Shown here: positions 20,272 through 29,998 of the stretch, piece after piece | Position numbering within the stretch: position 1 is the first letter of the stretch | Layout of the letters: each line of letters opens with the position of its first letter | Assembly: GCA_018241025.1 (NCBI GenBank) | Contig: JAFEEQ010000012.1 | Coordinates: 62,001-126,000 of the forward strand | Source: Pseudomonadota bacterium | Lineage (GTDB): Bacteria > Pseudomonadota > Alphaproteobacteria > Micropepsales > Micropepsaceae | Reading direction: 5' to 3' | DNA: 64,000 nucleotides | Made by a program: the position numbers and the translations under genes | The notes under the pieces: model-generated | Databases searched by the model: none | What the model was told of the DNA's origin: nothing | Seen by the model: only the letters and a program-made list of their open reading frames with translations

Positions 20272-21845
20272 TTCAGAACGACAAACCGCACCGATCCAAT
20301 CGTAATGGCGTCGCTGCGCCGCCGGTTCGGGCGGCCTGTCGGTGACACCAGAAGATCATAGGGCTCCACCCGAAGCGTGAAGGGACCGCGCGATCTGCGG
20401 AGTATCCCGGTGACATCGAAGCGTTGGGCCGGCTTCATCATCGGCATGCCCGGCGACATGCCGTGATGCGTTGCGCCGAAGATATCGATCAGACCGACCG
20501 GGTCGTCCGACACCGCCTCGCCTATTATATCGAGATAAACGGCAAAGCCCGATGAGGGAACGAGTTTCAAGCTAATATCCGAAAGCTCGAGATAAACGCG
20601 GGCGTTGCTGTCGGCGAGTTCCGGAGCATTCAGATTTACCGCCGGCCAGGACACCGCACCTACCTCACGGCGGCCGGTACGACGCGGTGAAACCACGAGC
20701 GGCTTTCTATCGATCAGCAATTCATGCTCTTCGGCGCGCGGCCTGGGTCTAGGAGGCGGCGCAGCACCGACCATCGGTGGCGCTATTGCACGCAGTGGTC
20801 CACCACCTGCGTCGCTGTCGACGGGCGGTGGCGGTGGGGGTGGTGGAGGCAAAGGCGGACTTATCTGACTCGTGTAACCGGCGTCGTAGCTGGCGGCCAG
20901 CGCGATGGCCTCGCGCCGGCTGACCGACACCTCGCTGCCATCGGCGTCTACAAACGACCAGGGCCTTTCGTCGAACCACGCGGGTGACGGAGCCGGTCCC
21001 CACGACTTTCCTGGATGGCTCGCCCATTCCGCCCACATCCGATCGACGTTCGCATGATGGACCCAGAACACCGGGTCGAACGCCGCCGTCGTTATGTCGG
21101 CCATGGCACCGTTCTCGGTGCCGATGACGCCACCGACGGCGATGTGGATGTCGTTGTGCGGCCGCTGTTCGAGCAGGCCGATCTGGGTGTGATCGGAGTC
21201 GAGGACGTCGCCGCCAAAACCCGGTTGCCCCGGTTGATGAAAGAACGTTTCCGCACCGCGGGTCTTTGGCGCTTCGCCGATCGCTGCACTGATCTCGAGC
21301 AGTCCGCGCACGAAAGAAAGCTCGCGATTGGGATGATAAAGGGGATTCGCGTCCGCCTTTGCGGCATCCAGAAATTCCGGAACGAAGATCGCCGGAAAGA
21401 ATCGGCCGGCCGGATTTTCATAGTCCCAATAAGGCAGCGCCAAATTCGAATCGCCAGCCGCTTCTCGCAGAGTGCGCTCGAAGAAATGCAGATAGGCACG
21501 GTGCCAGATCGCGAAGTCGGCAGAGCATTGGCCGAAATGCGGGCACTGGTTCCAAAACTTCTTGCGGTCGACACCGGCCAGTTTGGGGTCACGGGCCAAC
21601 TCGGTTGTGAAGACCTTTTCGCTGTAAGCGTGAGTCGCGGCCTGAAAGAACCAGCTGCGATGGTCGGAAGGCGGCAACGCTTTCATGGCGGCGACGCCGC
21701 GGCGCAACGCGGCCACTTTGGCGGGATCCGTTGAGAAGCTGCTCAGCGACTGCCGGATTGGACCGGGTATCGGAGCTGCCCGCGCCGAACCCACGGCAAG
21801 GACCGCAAGCGTCGTCGCCACGAATTGCCGTCTGTTCTGTTGCAT
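20268..21845 (-). CDS. Tyrosinase-family copper oxidase, Tat-exported
   Basis: Type-3 copper enzyme, likely a phenol or catechol oxidase. The 525-residue precursor starts with a Tat-like signal (MQQNRRQFVATTLAVLAVG, cleavage after about residue 23). CuA candidates are H72, H103 and H115 (FAIWHRAYLHFF); CuB candidates are H230 and H234 (HNDIH) plus H263/H264 in FWVHHANVDRMW. After the catalytic domain comes a proline linker (nine consecutive prolines near residue 336) and a C-terminal beta-rich domain of about 130 residues, similar in position to the domain of plant polyphenol oxidases and haemocyanin-like proteins. It converges on, and overlaps by 4 bases, the oxidase-like gene. Confidence 0.9.
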   Translation of the reverse strand: MQQNRRQFVATTLAVLAVGSARAAPIPGPIRQSLSSFSTDPAKVAALRRGVAAMKALPPSDHRSWFFQAATHAYSEKVFTTELARDPKLAGVDRKKFWNQCPHFGQCSADFAIWHRAYLHFFERTLREAAGDSNLALPYWDYENPAGRFFPAIFVPEFLDAAKADANPLYHPNRELSFVRGLLEISAAIGEAPKTRGAETFFHQPGQPGFGGDVLDSDHTQIGLLEQRPHNDIHIAVGGVIGTENGAMADITTAAFDPVFWVHHANVDRMWAEWASHPGKSWGPAPSPAWFDERPWSFVDADGSEVSVSRREAIALAASYDAGYTSQISPPLPPPPPPPPPVDSDAGGGPLRAIAPPMVGAAPPPRPRPRAEEHELLIDRKPLVVSPRRTGRREVGAVSWPAVNLNAPELADSNARVYLELSDISLKLVPSSGFAVYLDIIGEAVSDDPVGLIDIFGATHHGMSPGMPMMKPAQRFDVTGILRRSRGPFTLRVEPYDLLVSPTGRPNRRRSDAITIGSVRFVVLN

Positions 21846-22062
21846 CGTGCCTGCCCCCGCACCAACTCCAGCCGATTCCCGGTTCCGAAGCGACTGTCCG
21901 TGTGCGGATTTCGTAACGGGCTGATTTGACTCGGGGATTGGAAACAGCCGCGAAATCTTGATCGGGCTGCTACATCTGGTTTTTTACACTTTGTTAACTA
22001 CTTTCTATTGCGACGCGCCCTCGCTCGTATCATGTTGATTCCACAGTGATTCGTCTCTGTGG

Positions 22063-24474
22063 ATGAAATTAGGGGCAGCCGGGATGCGTCCCAGAATGGG
22101 ACAAAAGAAGAGCCCTGGCGTCAGGGGAGGGTGGATAGGAGCCGCCGCCATTGGCGGGTCACTCCTGTTGCCAGCACCTGCCCTGGCCGCCTCGGACCTT
22201 GCGCCGCAAACGGAGCTCGTTCTGGGCGCCGTCACCACAGGGGCTGTGGCGCTGGCGATCGCCGCCGCGCTTTGGGCTCTGGCCGAGCAGGCGCGGTCCG
22301 GCAAGCTGCGCCGCGCGCTTCGCCAGTCTTCGGCGCGGGTCCGTGCCGCGGTCGGCGAACGTGACTCTCTTCTGGCGGCGGGCCGCGAGGCCTTGATCGT
22401 CTGGGGCCGCGACGGCGCGGCGCCCCTGACCTATGGCAATGCCGAGTCGATGCTGGACGCTTGCCTTGCCGGTCCCGATGCCACGGAGCTGAGCAAAGCG
22501 CTCGACGAGCTCAGTGAGCGCGGTGCGAGTTTTGTCGTCACGGGACGGGACAAGGACGCCCGCGTATTCCGGTTGCGGGGCCGCGCGGTCGGTGGCATGG
22601 CCGCCGTATGGATCGAGCCGGAAGCCATCGCAGAAAAGCCTGCTATAGACTTCGCTGCCGTGCTCGATGCCCTGCCCTTGCCAGTCTGGTTTCGCGATAA
22701 GGCCCTGTCGCTGGCCTGGGGCAACCGCAACTTCCTGGAGGCGACCGGACAGGCCGATATCGATGCGGCCAGACATTCGCAGACAAGCCTCGAACGAAGC
22801 GAAAAGGACTTCGCCGCATCCGCACGCAGTCAGGGTGTTTCGAAAGACGAACGCCGCTATGCCGTGATCGGCGGACAACGGCGTTCTCTCGCCTTCGCTG
22901 AGGTTCCGCTCGAAAACGGTGTCGTAGGCAGCGCGATCGACGTAACGGACATCGTTACCGCTGAAGCCAAGCTACAGCAACACAAGGACGCCCATGCGGA
23001 CACGTTGGACAAGCTCGCAACAGCCGTCGCGATCTTCGACCGCGAACAACGGCTGACATTCTACAATCACGCCTTCGCGCGGCTGTGGGAACTTCCGGAG
23101 GTATGGCTCGACAGTCATCCAAGCGATGGCGACATCCTCGACCGCCTGCGCGACGCCCGCAAATTGCAGGAGCAGCGCAGCTATCAGAGCTGGAAACAGG
23201 AGCGGCTGGCGCTTTATGACAATCCGCGCGGTCAGTCCTCGGAAGACGTCTGGCATCTGCCCGGCGGCAAGACCTTACGCGTGGTGGCCCAGCCCCATCC
23301 CTTCGGCGGCCTGACATTCCTCTACGAGGACGTCAGTGAAAAGATTTCGCTAGAGAGCTCCTACAACACTCTGATGAAGGTGCAATCAGCAACCCTCAAC
23401 ACGCTCTCGGAGGCTGTTGCGGTGTTTGGCCCCGATGGGCGGCTGAAACTGCACAACGCCGCATTCCTGAAGATCTGGGGCCTGACAACAAAGGATGTCG
23501 AAGGCGAGCCGCATATCCGCAACATCGCGGCAGCCTGCGCCGACCGCTTTGGCGACGAGACGACCTGGGAGACTCTGATCCAGAGCGTCGTATCGGAGAC
23601 GCCCGCGAGGCACGATCTGGGGCAGATCGAGCGCAACGACCAGACCATCCTGTCGCTTGCACTGGCGCCGCTGCCCGACGGTGCGACGCTCGTGACCTTT
23701 ACCGATATCACGGACCGCTCGCGGATCGAGACCGCGCTGCGCGAGCGCAACGACGCGCTTGAAGCCGCTGACAATTTGAAATCCGAATTCATCAAGCATG
23801 TGTCGTATGAGCTGCGTACACCGCTCAACACGATCAAAGGGTTTGCCGAGCACCTCGCCAGCGGCATTCCTGGCGCGCTCAATCGTTCACAAGCCGACTA
23901 TGTGCAGGACATCGTATCGGGCTCGAATACCCTCGAACAACTGATCAATAATATCCTCGACCTCTCTCTGATCGAGTCCGGCACCTTGCGGCTCGAGCTG
24001 GAACGTATTGATCTCTCCGCCCTGATTGGACGCATAGCTACGACGGCCGGCGACTGGGCTGCAAAAGCCGGGCTAGAGTTCACAGCGGATGTCGCGCCGG
24101 ATGCGGGCGTGTTCTTGGGCGATGAGCGCCGCATCCAGCAGGTGGTATTCAACCTTCTGTCCAACGCTATCAAGTACACCCCGGCTGGCGGTGCGATCAC
24201 TCTGACCGCCACCATTGTCGCCGACGACGTACAGATCACCGTGTCGGATACCGGCCCCGGCATCGCACCAGAGGTGCGGGCGCAAGTGTTCGAACGCTTT
24301 ACCTCCAAGAGCCGCGCCGGACAGCGCGCCGGTGCCGGGCTAGGCCTTGCCCTCGTAAACCGTTTCGTCGAACTCCATGACGGGTGGGTCGAAATCGAGA
24401 CCGGCGAAGGGACTGTCGTGCGTTGCCACTTCCCGCGGCGAATCGAAAGCCAAGAAGTACCGGCCGGCGCCTGA
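22063..24474 (+). CDS. divL: DivL-type sensor kinase homologue with tyrosine in place of the phospho-histidine
   Basis: Predicted cell-cycle signalling protein that, by analogy with Caulobacter, would bind DivK and modulate the CckA-CtrA pathway. The 803-residue protein has an N-terminal signal/membrane region (about 24-70), at least two clear and one weaker PAS-like domains (near 205-290, 320-420, 445-540) and a kinase core. In the H box the usual SHELRTPL reads HVS-Y582-ELRTPLNTI, so the phosphoacceptor is Tyr, as in DivL. The ATPase domain is intact: NLLSNAIKYTP, DTGPGIAPE, GAGLGLALV. ATG 22084 is an alternative start with a better AGGGG site. Location upstream of the tsaE-addAB block supports the assignment. 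Confidence 0.85.
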   Translation: MKLGAAGMRPRMGQKKSPGVRGGWIGAAAIGGSLLLPAPALAASDLAPQTELVLGAVTTGAVALAIAAALWALAEQARSGKLRRALRQSSARVRAAVGERDSLLAAGREALIVWGRDGAAPLTYGNAESMLDACLAGPDATELSKALDELSERGASFVVTGRDKDARVFRLRGRAVGGMAAVWIEPEAIAEKPAIDFAAVLDALPLPVWFRDKALSLAWGNRNFLEATGQADIDAARHSQTSLERSEKDFAASARSQGVSKDERRYAVIGGQRRSLAFAEVPLENGVVGSAIDVTDIVTAEAKLQQHKDAHADTLDKLATAVAIFDREQRLTFYNHAFARLWELPEVWLDSHPSDGDILDRLRDARKLQEQRSYQSWKQERLALYDNPRGQSSEDVWHLPGGKTLRVVAQPHPFGGLTFLYEDVSEKISLESSYNTLMKVQSATLNTLSEAVAVFGPDGRLKLHNAAFLKIWGLTTKDVEGEPHIRNIAAACADRFGDETTWETLIQSVVSETPARHDLGQIERNDQTILSLALAPLPDGATLVTFTDITDRSRIETALRERNDALEAADNLKSEFIKHVSYELRTPLNTIKGFAEHLASGIPGALNRSQADYVQDIVSGSNTLEQLINNILDLSLIESGTLRLELERIDLSALIGRIATTAGDWAAKAGLEFTADVAPDAGVFLGDERRIQQVVFNLLSNAIKYTPAGGAITLTATIVADDVQITVSDTGPGIAPEVRAQVFERFTSKSRAGQRAGAGLGLALVNRFVELHDGWVEIETGEGTVVRCHFPRRIESQEVPAGA

Positions 24475-25124
24475 AGGCCGCCAAGTACCTGTTCACGAAC
24501 GCGTTTCGGGCCCTGCCCTTGGTCTTCAGGCAGGCTATAACGGAACCGTTTTCAGGGGGGCGGAATTCCATGGTCGCAGCAGCTGCCGGCAACCGAAGCG
24601 ATAGGGCATTTCTCGGACACCCATCCGGCCTTGGCTGGCTTTCCTTCACCGAGTTCTGGGAGCGGTTTTCCTATTACGGCATGGCGGCACTCCTCGTGCT
24701 GTACATGACCCATTCGCTGCTGCTTCCCGGTCATGTCGAGCATATTGCCGGCTTCGGCCCTTTCAAGGCCTTCGTCGAGATGCTCTACGGACCGCGCACC
24801 ACGCCGGCGGCATTGGCATCGGCGATCTACGGCCTCTACACGGGTCTGGTTTATCTGACGCCACTCGCCGGTGGGTACCTCGCCGACCGCTTTCTCGGGC
24901 GCACGACGTCGGTCACGATCGGCGCGCTTTTGATGTCCGCAGGCCATTTTCTCATGGCCTTCGACGTCAGCTTCCTGCTGGCCGTTACGTGCCTGCTCCT
25001 CGGTGTCGGCTTTTTCAAAGGCAATATCGCCTCGCAAGTCGGTGGCCTCTACAAGATCTGACCTGACTGGCCCTTTTTGTACCAGGCGGATTGTTAGAAA
25101 CTGTCTTGGGAAAGGGGTTTTGTC

Positions 25125-25403
25125 ATGGCGAAGAAGCGATTTAGTGCTGAGCAGATCGTGGCACTTCTGCGTCAGATCGAGGTTGCCACAGCGCAGGGAA
25201 AGACGATTGGGGTTGCGTGCCGGGAAGCCGGAATATCGGACCAGAGCTACTTCCGTTGGCGCAAGGAGTACGGGGGGATGGACATCGACCAGGCTCGCCG
25301 GATGAAGGATCTGGAAAAAGAGAATGCTCGGTTGAAGCGTCTAGTGGCGGATCTGTCGATCGAGAAACAGGTGCTGAAGGACATCGCCGAGGGAAACTTG
25401 TAA
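25125..25403 (+). CDS. IS3-family transposase OrfA
   Basis: A 92-residue DNA-binding half of the transposase. The N-terminal helix-turn-helix ([17 protein letters not shown] through [19 protein letters not shown]) recognises the ends; residues about 55-88 form a leucine-zipper-like coiled coil ([16 protein letters not shown]). A run G GGA AAC at 25391-25397, in the OrfA frame and just before the TAA, is a classic -1 slippery heptamer, so part of the ribosomes would produce the OrfAB fusion. Start ATG 25125 has AAAGGGG upstream. Confidence 0.92.
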   Translation: MAKKRFSAEQIVALLRQIEVATAQGKTIGVACREAGISDQSYFRWRKEYGGMDIDQARRMKDLEKENARLKRLVADLSIEKQVLKDIAEGNL

Positions 25404-26263
25404 GCCCCGAGCGGCGCCGGCAGGCTGTGGACGGGGCGATCACAAACTATCATCTCTCGGAACGCCACGCCTGCCGGATCGTCGGCCAGCCACGGGGCAC
25501 GCAGCGCTACAGCGTCATTGCGCGTGCCGACGAAGATGCGCTGACGCAGGCGATCATGGCTTTAGCGGCGCGGTATGGCCGCTACGGCTATCGCCGGATC
25601 ACCGCTCTGCTCAATGAAGCGGGATGGTCGGTCGGCGTTGATCGCGTGCAGCGTATCTGGCGCCGTGAAGGGCTCAAAGTACCCAGGAAACAAAGGCCAC
25701 GAGGAAGGTTGTGGCTCAACGACGGCTCATGCGCGCGCCTGCGGCCGGAGCGTCGCAATCATGTCTGGTCGTACGATTTTGTGGAAGCTCAGACCCATGA
25801 CGGCCGGAAGGTCCGGCTGATGACGCTGATCGACGAGTTCACGCGGGAATGTCTGGCGATCCGCGTGGCGCGCCGGATCAACGGCATGGGCGTTCTGGAG
25901 ACCATGGCCGATGTCATGATTGCGCGTGGCGTTCCTGAACACATCCGCTCCGACAACGGCCCGGAGATGACAGCCAAGATTGTCCGCCAGTGGCTGGCGA
26001 ACGTCGGAGCCCAACCGCTTTACATCGAACCCGGCAGCCCATGGGAGAACGGATACTGCGAGAGCTTCAACGGCAAGCTCCGCGACGAGCTGCTCAACGG
26101 CGAGATCTTCTACAGCCTCAAGGAAGCAAAGGTCCTCATCGAGCGATGGCGCAAGCACTACAACACCGTCAGACCGCACTCGTCGCTCGGATACCGCCCC
26201 CCGGCGCCGCAAACTTTTGCGCCGCTGTTGTCCCATCTAGATGGGACAACAGCTATGCAGTAG
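25391..26263 (+). CDS. IS3-family transposase OrfB (expressed by -1 frameshift)
   Basis: Catalytic DDE integrase half. Translated from the slippery site onward it begins [13 protein letters not shown] and runs about 290 residues; with OrfA the fusion is about 380. The catalytic triad is visible: D in [12 protein letters not shown] in [11 protein letters not shown] and E in [19 protein letters not shown], the last two 35 residues apart as the family requires. The HTH-like HTH_21 region ([18 protein letters not shown]) precedes it. The frame is uninterrupted, so the element could still be active. Its last codons run through a 30-bp perfect palindrome at 26224-26253. Confidence 0.92.
   Translation, partial: GKLVSPERRRQAVDGAITNYHLSERHACRIVGQPRGTQRYSVIARADEDALTQAIMALAARYGRYGYRRITALLNEAGWSVGVDRVQRIWRREGLKVPRKQRPRGRLWLNDGSCARLRPERRNHVWSYDFVEAQTHDGRKVRLMTLIDEFTRECLAIRVARRINGMGVLETMADVMIARGVPEHIRSDNGPEMTAKIVRQWLANVGAQPLYIEPGSPWENGYCESFNGKLRDELLNGEIFYSLKEAKVLIERWRKHYNTVRPHSSLGYRPPAPQTFAPLLSHLDGTTAMQ
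26224..26253. repeat. 30-bp perfect palindrome at the transposase 3' end
   Basis: The sequence from GCTGTTGTCCCATCT to its exact reverse complement is self-complementary over 30 bases with no loop spacer. It overlaps the last codons of orfB, 46 bases inside the right end of the element. It may act as a transcription or translation block, or form a cruciform; it is not followed by a T-run. Confidence 0.85.
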
Positions 26264-27286
26264 TCTCCATCACGCTGGTACAAAATATCCGTCAGGCCAG
26301 ACGCATTCCAGGTTTTCTTGATGTCCGTCCAGATCGCGGTGATCGCCTCGCCGCTCGTCTGCGGCACGCTCGGCGAGGTGATGGGTTGGCATTGGGGTTT
26401 CGGAGCAGCCGGTGTCGGAATGCTGATCGGCCTCGCCACCTACCTTTCGGGCCGCAAGTCACTTCCTCCCGAACCGCCGAAAGTGGCGCGAGGCACGGCG
26501 AGCCCACATCCGCCGCTTACGCGATCTGATTGGATCAAGATCGCGGTGCTGATCTTCCTGCTACCGGTCATGGCGGTTGCGATCGTCGGAAATCAGCAGA
26601 TCGGAAATGCCTATCTATTGTGGGCCGAACATAGCTACCAACTCGTCTTCTTCGGCAAGAGCATGCCGATCACCTGGCTGCTGTCCTTTGATGCCGCGAT
26701 TTCGGCCATCACCATCGCCACGTCCGTTGCGTTCTGGCGTTGGTGGGCAACGCGGTGGACCGAGCCCGACGAGATCACCAAGATCACGATCGGCGTTGCC
26801 ATCAGCGCGCTGGCGCCTTTGACCCTAGCCGCCGCGTCCGCCTACGTCGCGGCCACTCATCAAAAAGCCGGACTGGGCTGGGCGGTTGCATTCGAGATCA
26901 TAAACGACCTCGGCTTCGCGAACGTCCTGCCGGTCGGTCTTGCACTTTATTCCAGAGCCGCTCCGACAGGACGCGCTGGCCTCATGATCGGGCTCTACTA
27001 CCTGCACCTCTTCATGGGGAACTTTTTCGTCGGCTGGGTCGGTGGCCTGCTCAACACGATGAGCGACACCTCGTTCTGGATGCTGCACGTCTGGCTGATG
27101 CTCGGCGCGGGAGCTATTCTGATAGTCGTCCGGGCGTTTGCTGGACGAATCCTGGCGCCGGCCTACCAACACGGGTAGTCGGAACGAGCTATATGCTGGC
27201 TGCATGGCTTCCGCCGGAAGCCATCATACGAGGCTACTAGCAACACAGGCTTAGCGTTGGCAGGTACCATTCGGAGGATCTGTCAA

Positions 27287-27847
27287 ATGCGAGTGCCAGT
27301 TATCGCCGCTATCGCCTGCCTTATCGCGACGCCCGTCCTCGCCGGACAGGTCGTGCCGGTGCCGAAGTTCAACGGCGTTGGACTTCGCGGCGGCGGCGAC
27401 ATCGTTGTCAAATACGGCAAGGAACAGAAGGTCACGCTGCTGAGGGGAAGCACACAGTACACGACGTTCAAGGTCGAACCGGGCGGCGGGCTGGAGATTC
27501 GCGCGTGCAATGCCGACTGCCCGACGCACTACGATCTGGAGATCGAGATCGTGACACCTGATCTCAACGCCGTGGCCATCAGCGGTGGTGGAACCATTCA
27601 TGCCGCCGGCACCTTTCCGGCAACCGAGTCGATCAGCGCAGCCGTCAATGGCGGAGGCGATATCGACATCCATGCCATCAGTGCGAAGAGCGTCAATGCC
27701 GCTGTCAGCGGTGGCGGCGAAGTCATAGTGACTGCGACGACCTCATTGCGCGCGGCCGTCAATGGCGGCGGCAGCGTCGCCTATCACGGCAATCCGTCAA
27801 TTTCTTCCGCAGTGTCGGGCGGCGGCAGCGTCAGTCGCGCCGACTGA
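27287..27847 (+). CDS. Secreted GIN-domain (DUF2807) protein
   Basis: A 186-residue exported protein of the putative auto-transporter adhesin head GIN family. The signal peptide is MRVPVIAAIACLIATPVLA; ATG 27287 is preferred to an in-frame upstream start because GGAGG precedes it and the signal begins there. The mature part is a beta-solenoid-like repeat: SGGGTIHAAG, NGGGDIDIHA, SGGGEVIVTA, NGGGSVAYHG and SGGGSVSRAD recur about every 20 residues. The function of such proteins is unknown. It follows the broken transporter and is convergent with the ferredoxin gene. Confidence 0.85.
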   Translation: MRVPVIAAIACLIATPVLAGQVVPVPKFNGVGLRGGGDIVVKYGKEQKVTLLRGSTQYTTFKVEPGGGLEIRACNADCPTHYDLEIEIVTPDLNAVAISGGGTIHAAGTFPATESISAAVNGGGDIDIHAISAKSVNAAVSGGGEVIVTATTSLRAAVNGGGSVAYHGNPSISSAVSGGGSVSRAD

Positions 27848-27872
27848 TCGCAACCAGCACCGAAGAGCCAGC

Positions 27873-29419
<1,547 letters not shown>

Positions 29420-29512
29420 ACCCAGCTTCCAAATCGCTCCGCAGCCCGGCCCGAAGCGGCCGCAACATGGCCGAGCCGTCCTCTGGAATCAACCGGTTGC
29501 AGACTGCTAGAA

Positions 29513-29998
29513 ATGACCATGTCCAAGGATTCTCAAGCCTTTGAGCGCCGTATTGTGCTCGCCGACCCCGCAGCCACGCAGAGCTTGGGCGCGCGGATTG
29601 CCGCAGGACTTCATGTGGGCGACGCCGTGGCACTGGAAGGCGATCTCGGCGCCGGAAAAACCACGCTGGCGCGGGCGATCTTGCAGGCACTCGGCGTGAC
29701 GGAAGACGTCCCCAGCCCCACATTTACGCTGGTGCAGCACTACGAGACTTCGAAGATGCCGGTACGGCACTACGACCTTTATCGAATCGAAAATCCTGCC
29801 GAGCTCGAAGAACTCGGCCTGGAAGAGGCGCTCGATGAAGGCGTGGCGCTGATCGAGTGGCCCGAGCGGGCACTGGCTTGGTTGCCGCCCAACAGACTTC
29901 ACATATCCATGACCATCATGGGCAAAGGGCGCGAAGCCAGACTTCGCGGACCGTCGCGCTGGTCCGCCGCCATGGCGGAGGCTAGCCGTGGCAGCTGA
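29513..29998 (+). CDS. tsaE: tRNA threonylcarbamoyladenosine biosynthesis ATPase TsaE
   Basis: ATPase that drives the TsaB-TsaD complex making t6A37 in tRNAs reading ANN codons. The protein is 161 residues from ATG 29513 (ATG 29519 is an alternative). The Walker A loop GDLGAGKTT is at 43-51, preceded by VALE; PSPTFTLVQHYE (about 67-78) and HYDLYRIENPAELEELGLEE are family signatures. The gene begins an apparent operon: it overlaps the kinase gene by 11 bases, and the following genes overlap one another by a few bases. TsaB and TsaD are encoded elsewhere. Confidence 0.96.
   Translation: MTMSKDSQAFERRIVLADPAATQSLGARIAAGLHVGDAVALEGDLGAGKTTLARAILQALGVTEDVPSPTFTLVQHYETSKMPVRHYDLYRIENPAELEELGLEEALDEGVALIEWPERALAWLPPNRLHISMTIMGKGREARLRGPSRWSAAMAEASRGS

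Larger units (their letters stand above)
25059..26299 (+). mobile_element. IS3-family insertion sequence
   Basis: A 1241-bp element inside the transporter gene. The ends are imperfect inverted repeats: TGACCTGAC (25059-25067) against TGGCCTGAC (reverse complement of 26291-26299), and an inner perfect TTTTGTACCAG (25075-25085 and complement at 26275-26285). It carries orfA and orfB with a -1 frameshift signal. I see no convincing direct target duplication, so the exact boundaries, especially on the right, are uncertain by several bases. OrfA resembles the IS407/IS51 type groups. Confidence 0.85.
24570..27178 (+). pseudogene. POT/PTR-family peptide transporter gene interrupted by IS3-family element
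   Basis: Proton-coupled oligopeptide transporter fragments. The 5' part (24570-25058) encodes the signature FTEFWERFSYYGMAALLVLY, several membrane helices and GVGFFKGNIASQVGGLYKI, then meets a TGA supplied by the insertion. The 3' part (about 26300-27178) resumes in frame with DAFQVFLMSVQIAVIASPLVCG and encodes the remaining helices to the stop. Relatives have several residues between GLY and DAFQ that are missing here, so a few codons were probably lost or are obscured by the junction. The joined gene would encode about 450 residues. ATG 24570 follows a GGGGGGCGG stretch. Function is almost certainly lost. Confidence 0.85.

Noticed and set aside
20724..20987. Glycine- or tryptophan-rich ORFs over the proline-linker region of the tyrosinase
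   Set aside because: They are the reverse reading of the proline codons on the minus strand and carry no domain.
25059..26299. Target-site duplication of the IS3-family element
   Set aside because: Bases flanking the chosen ends (ATC on the left, GAC on the right) do not match, and shifting the ends by a few bases gave no better match.
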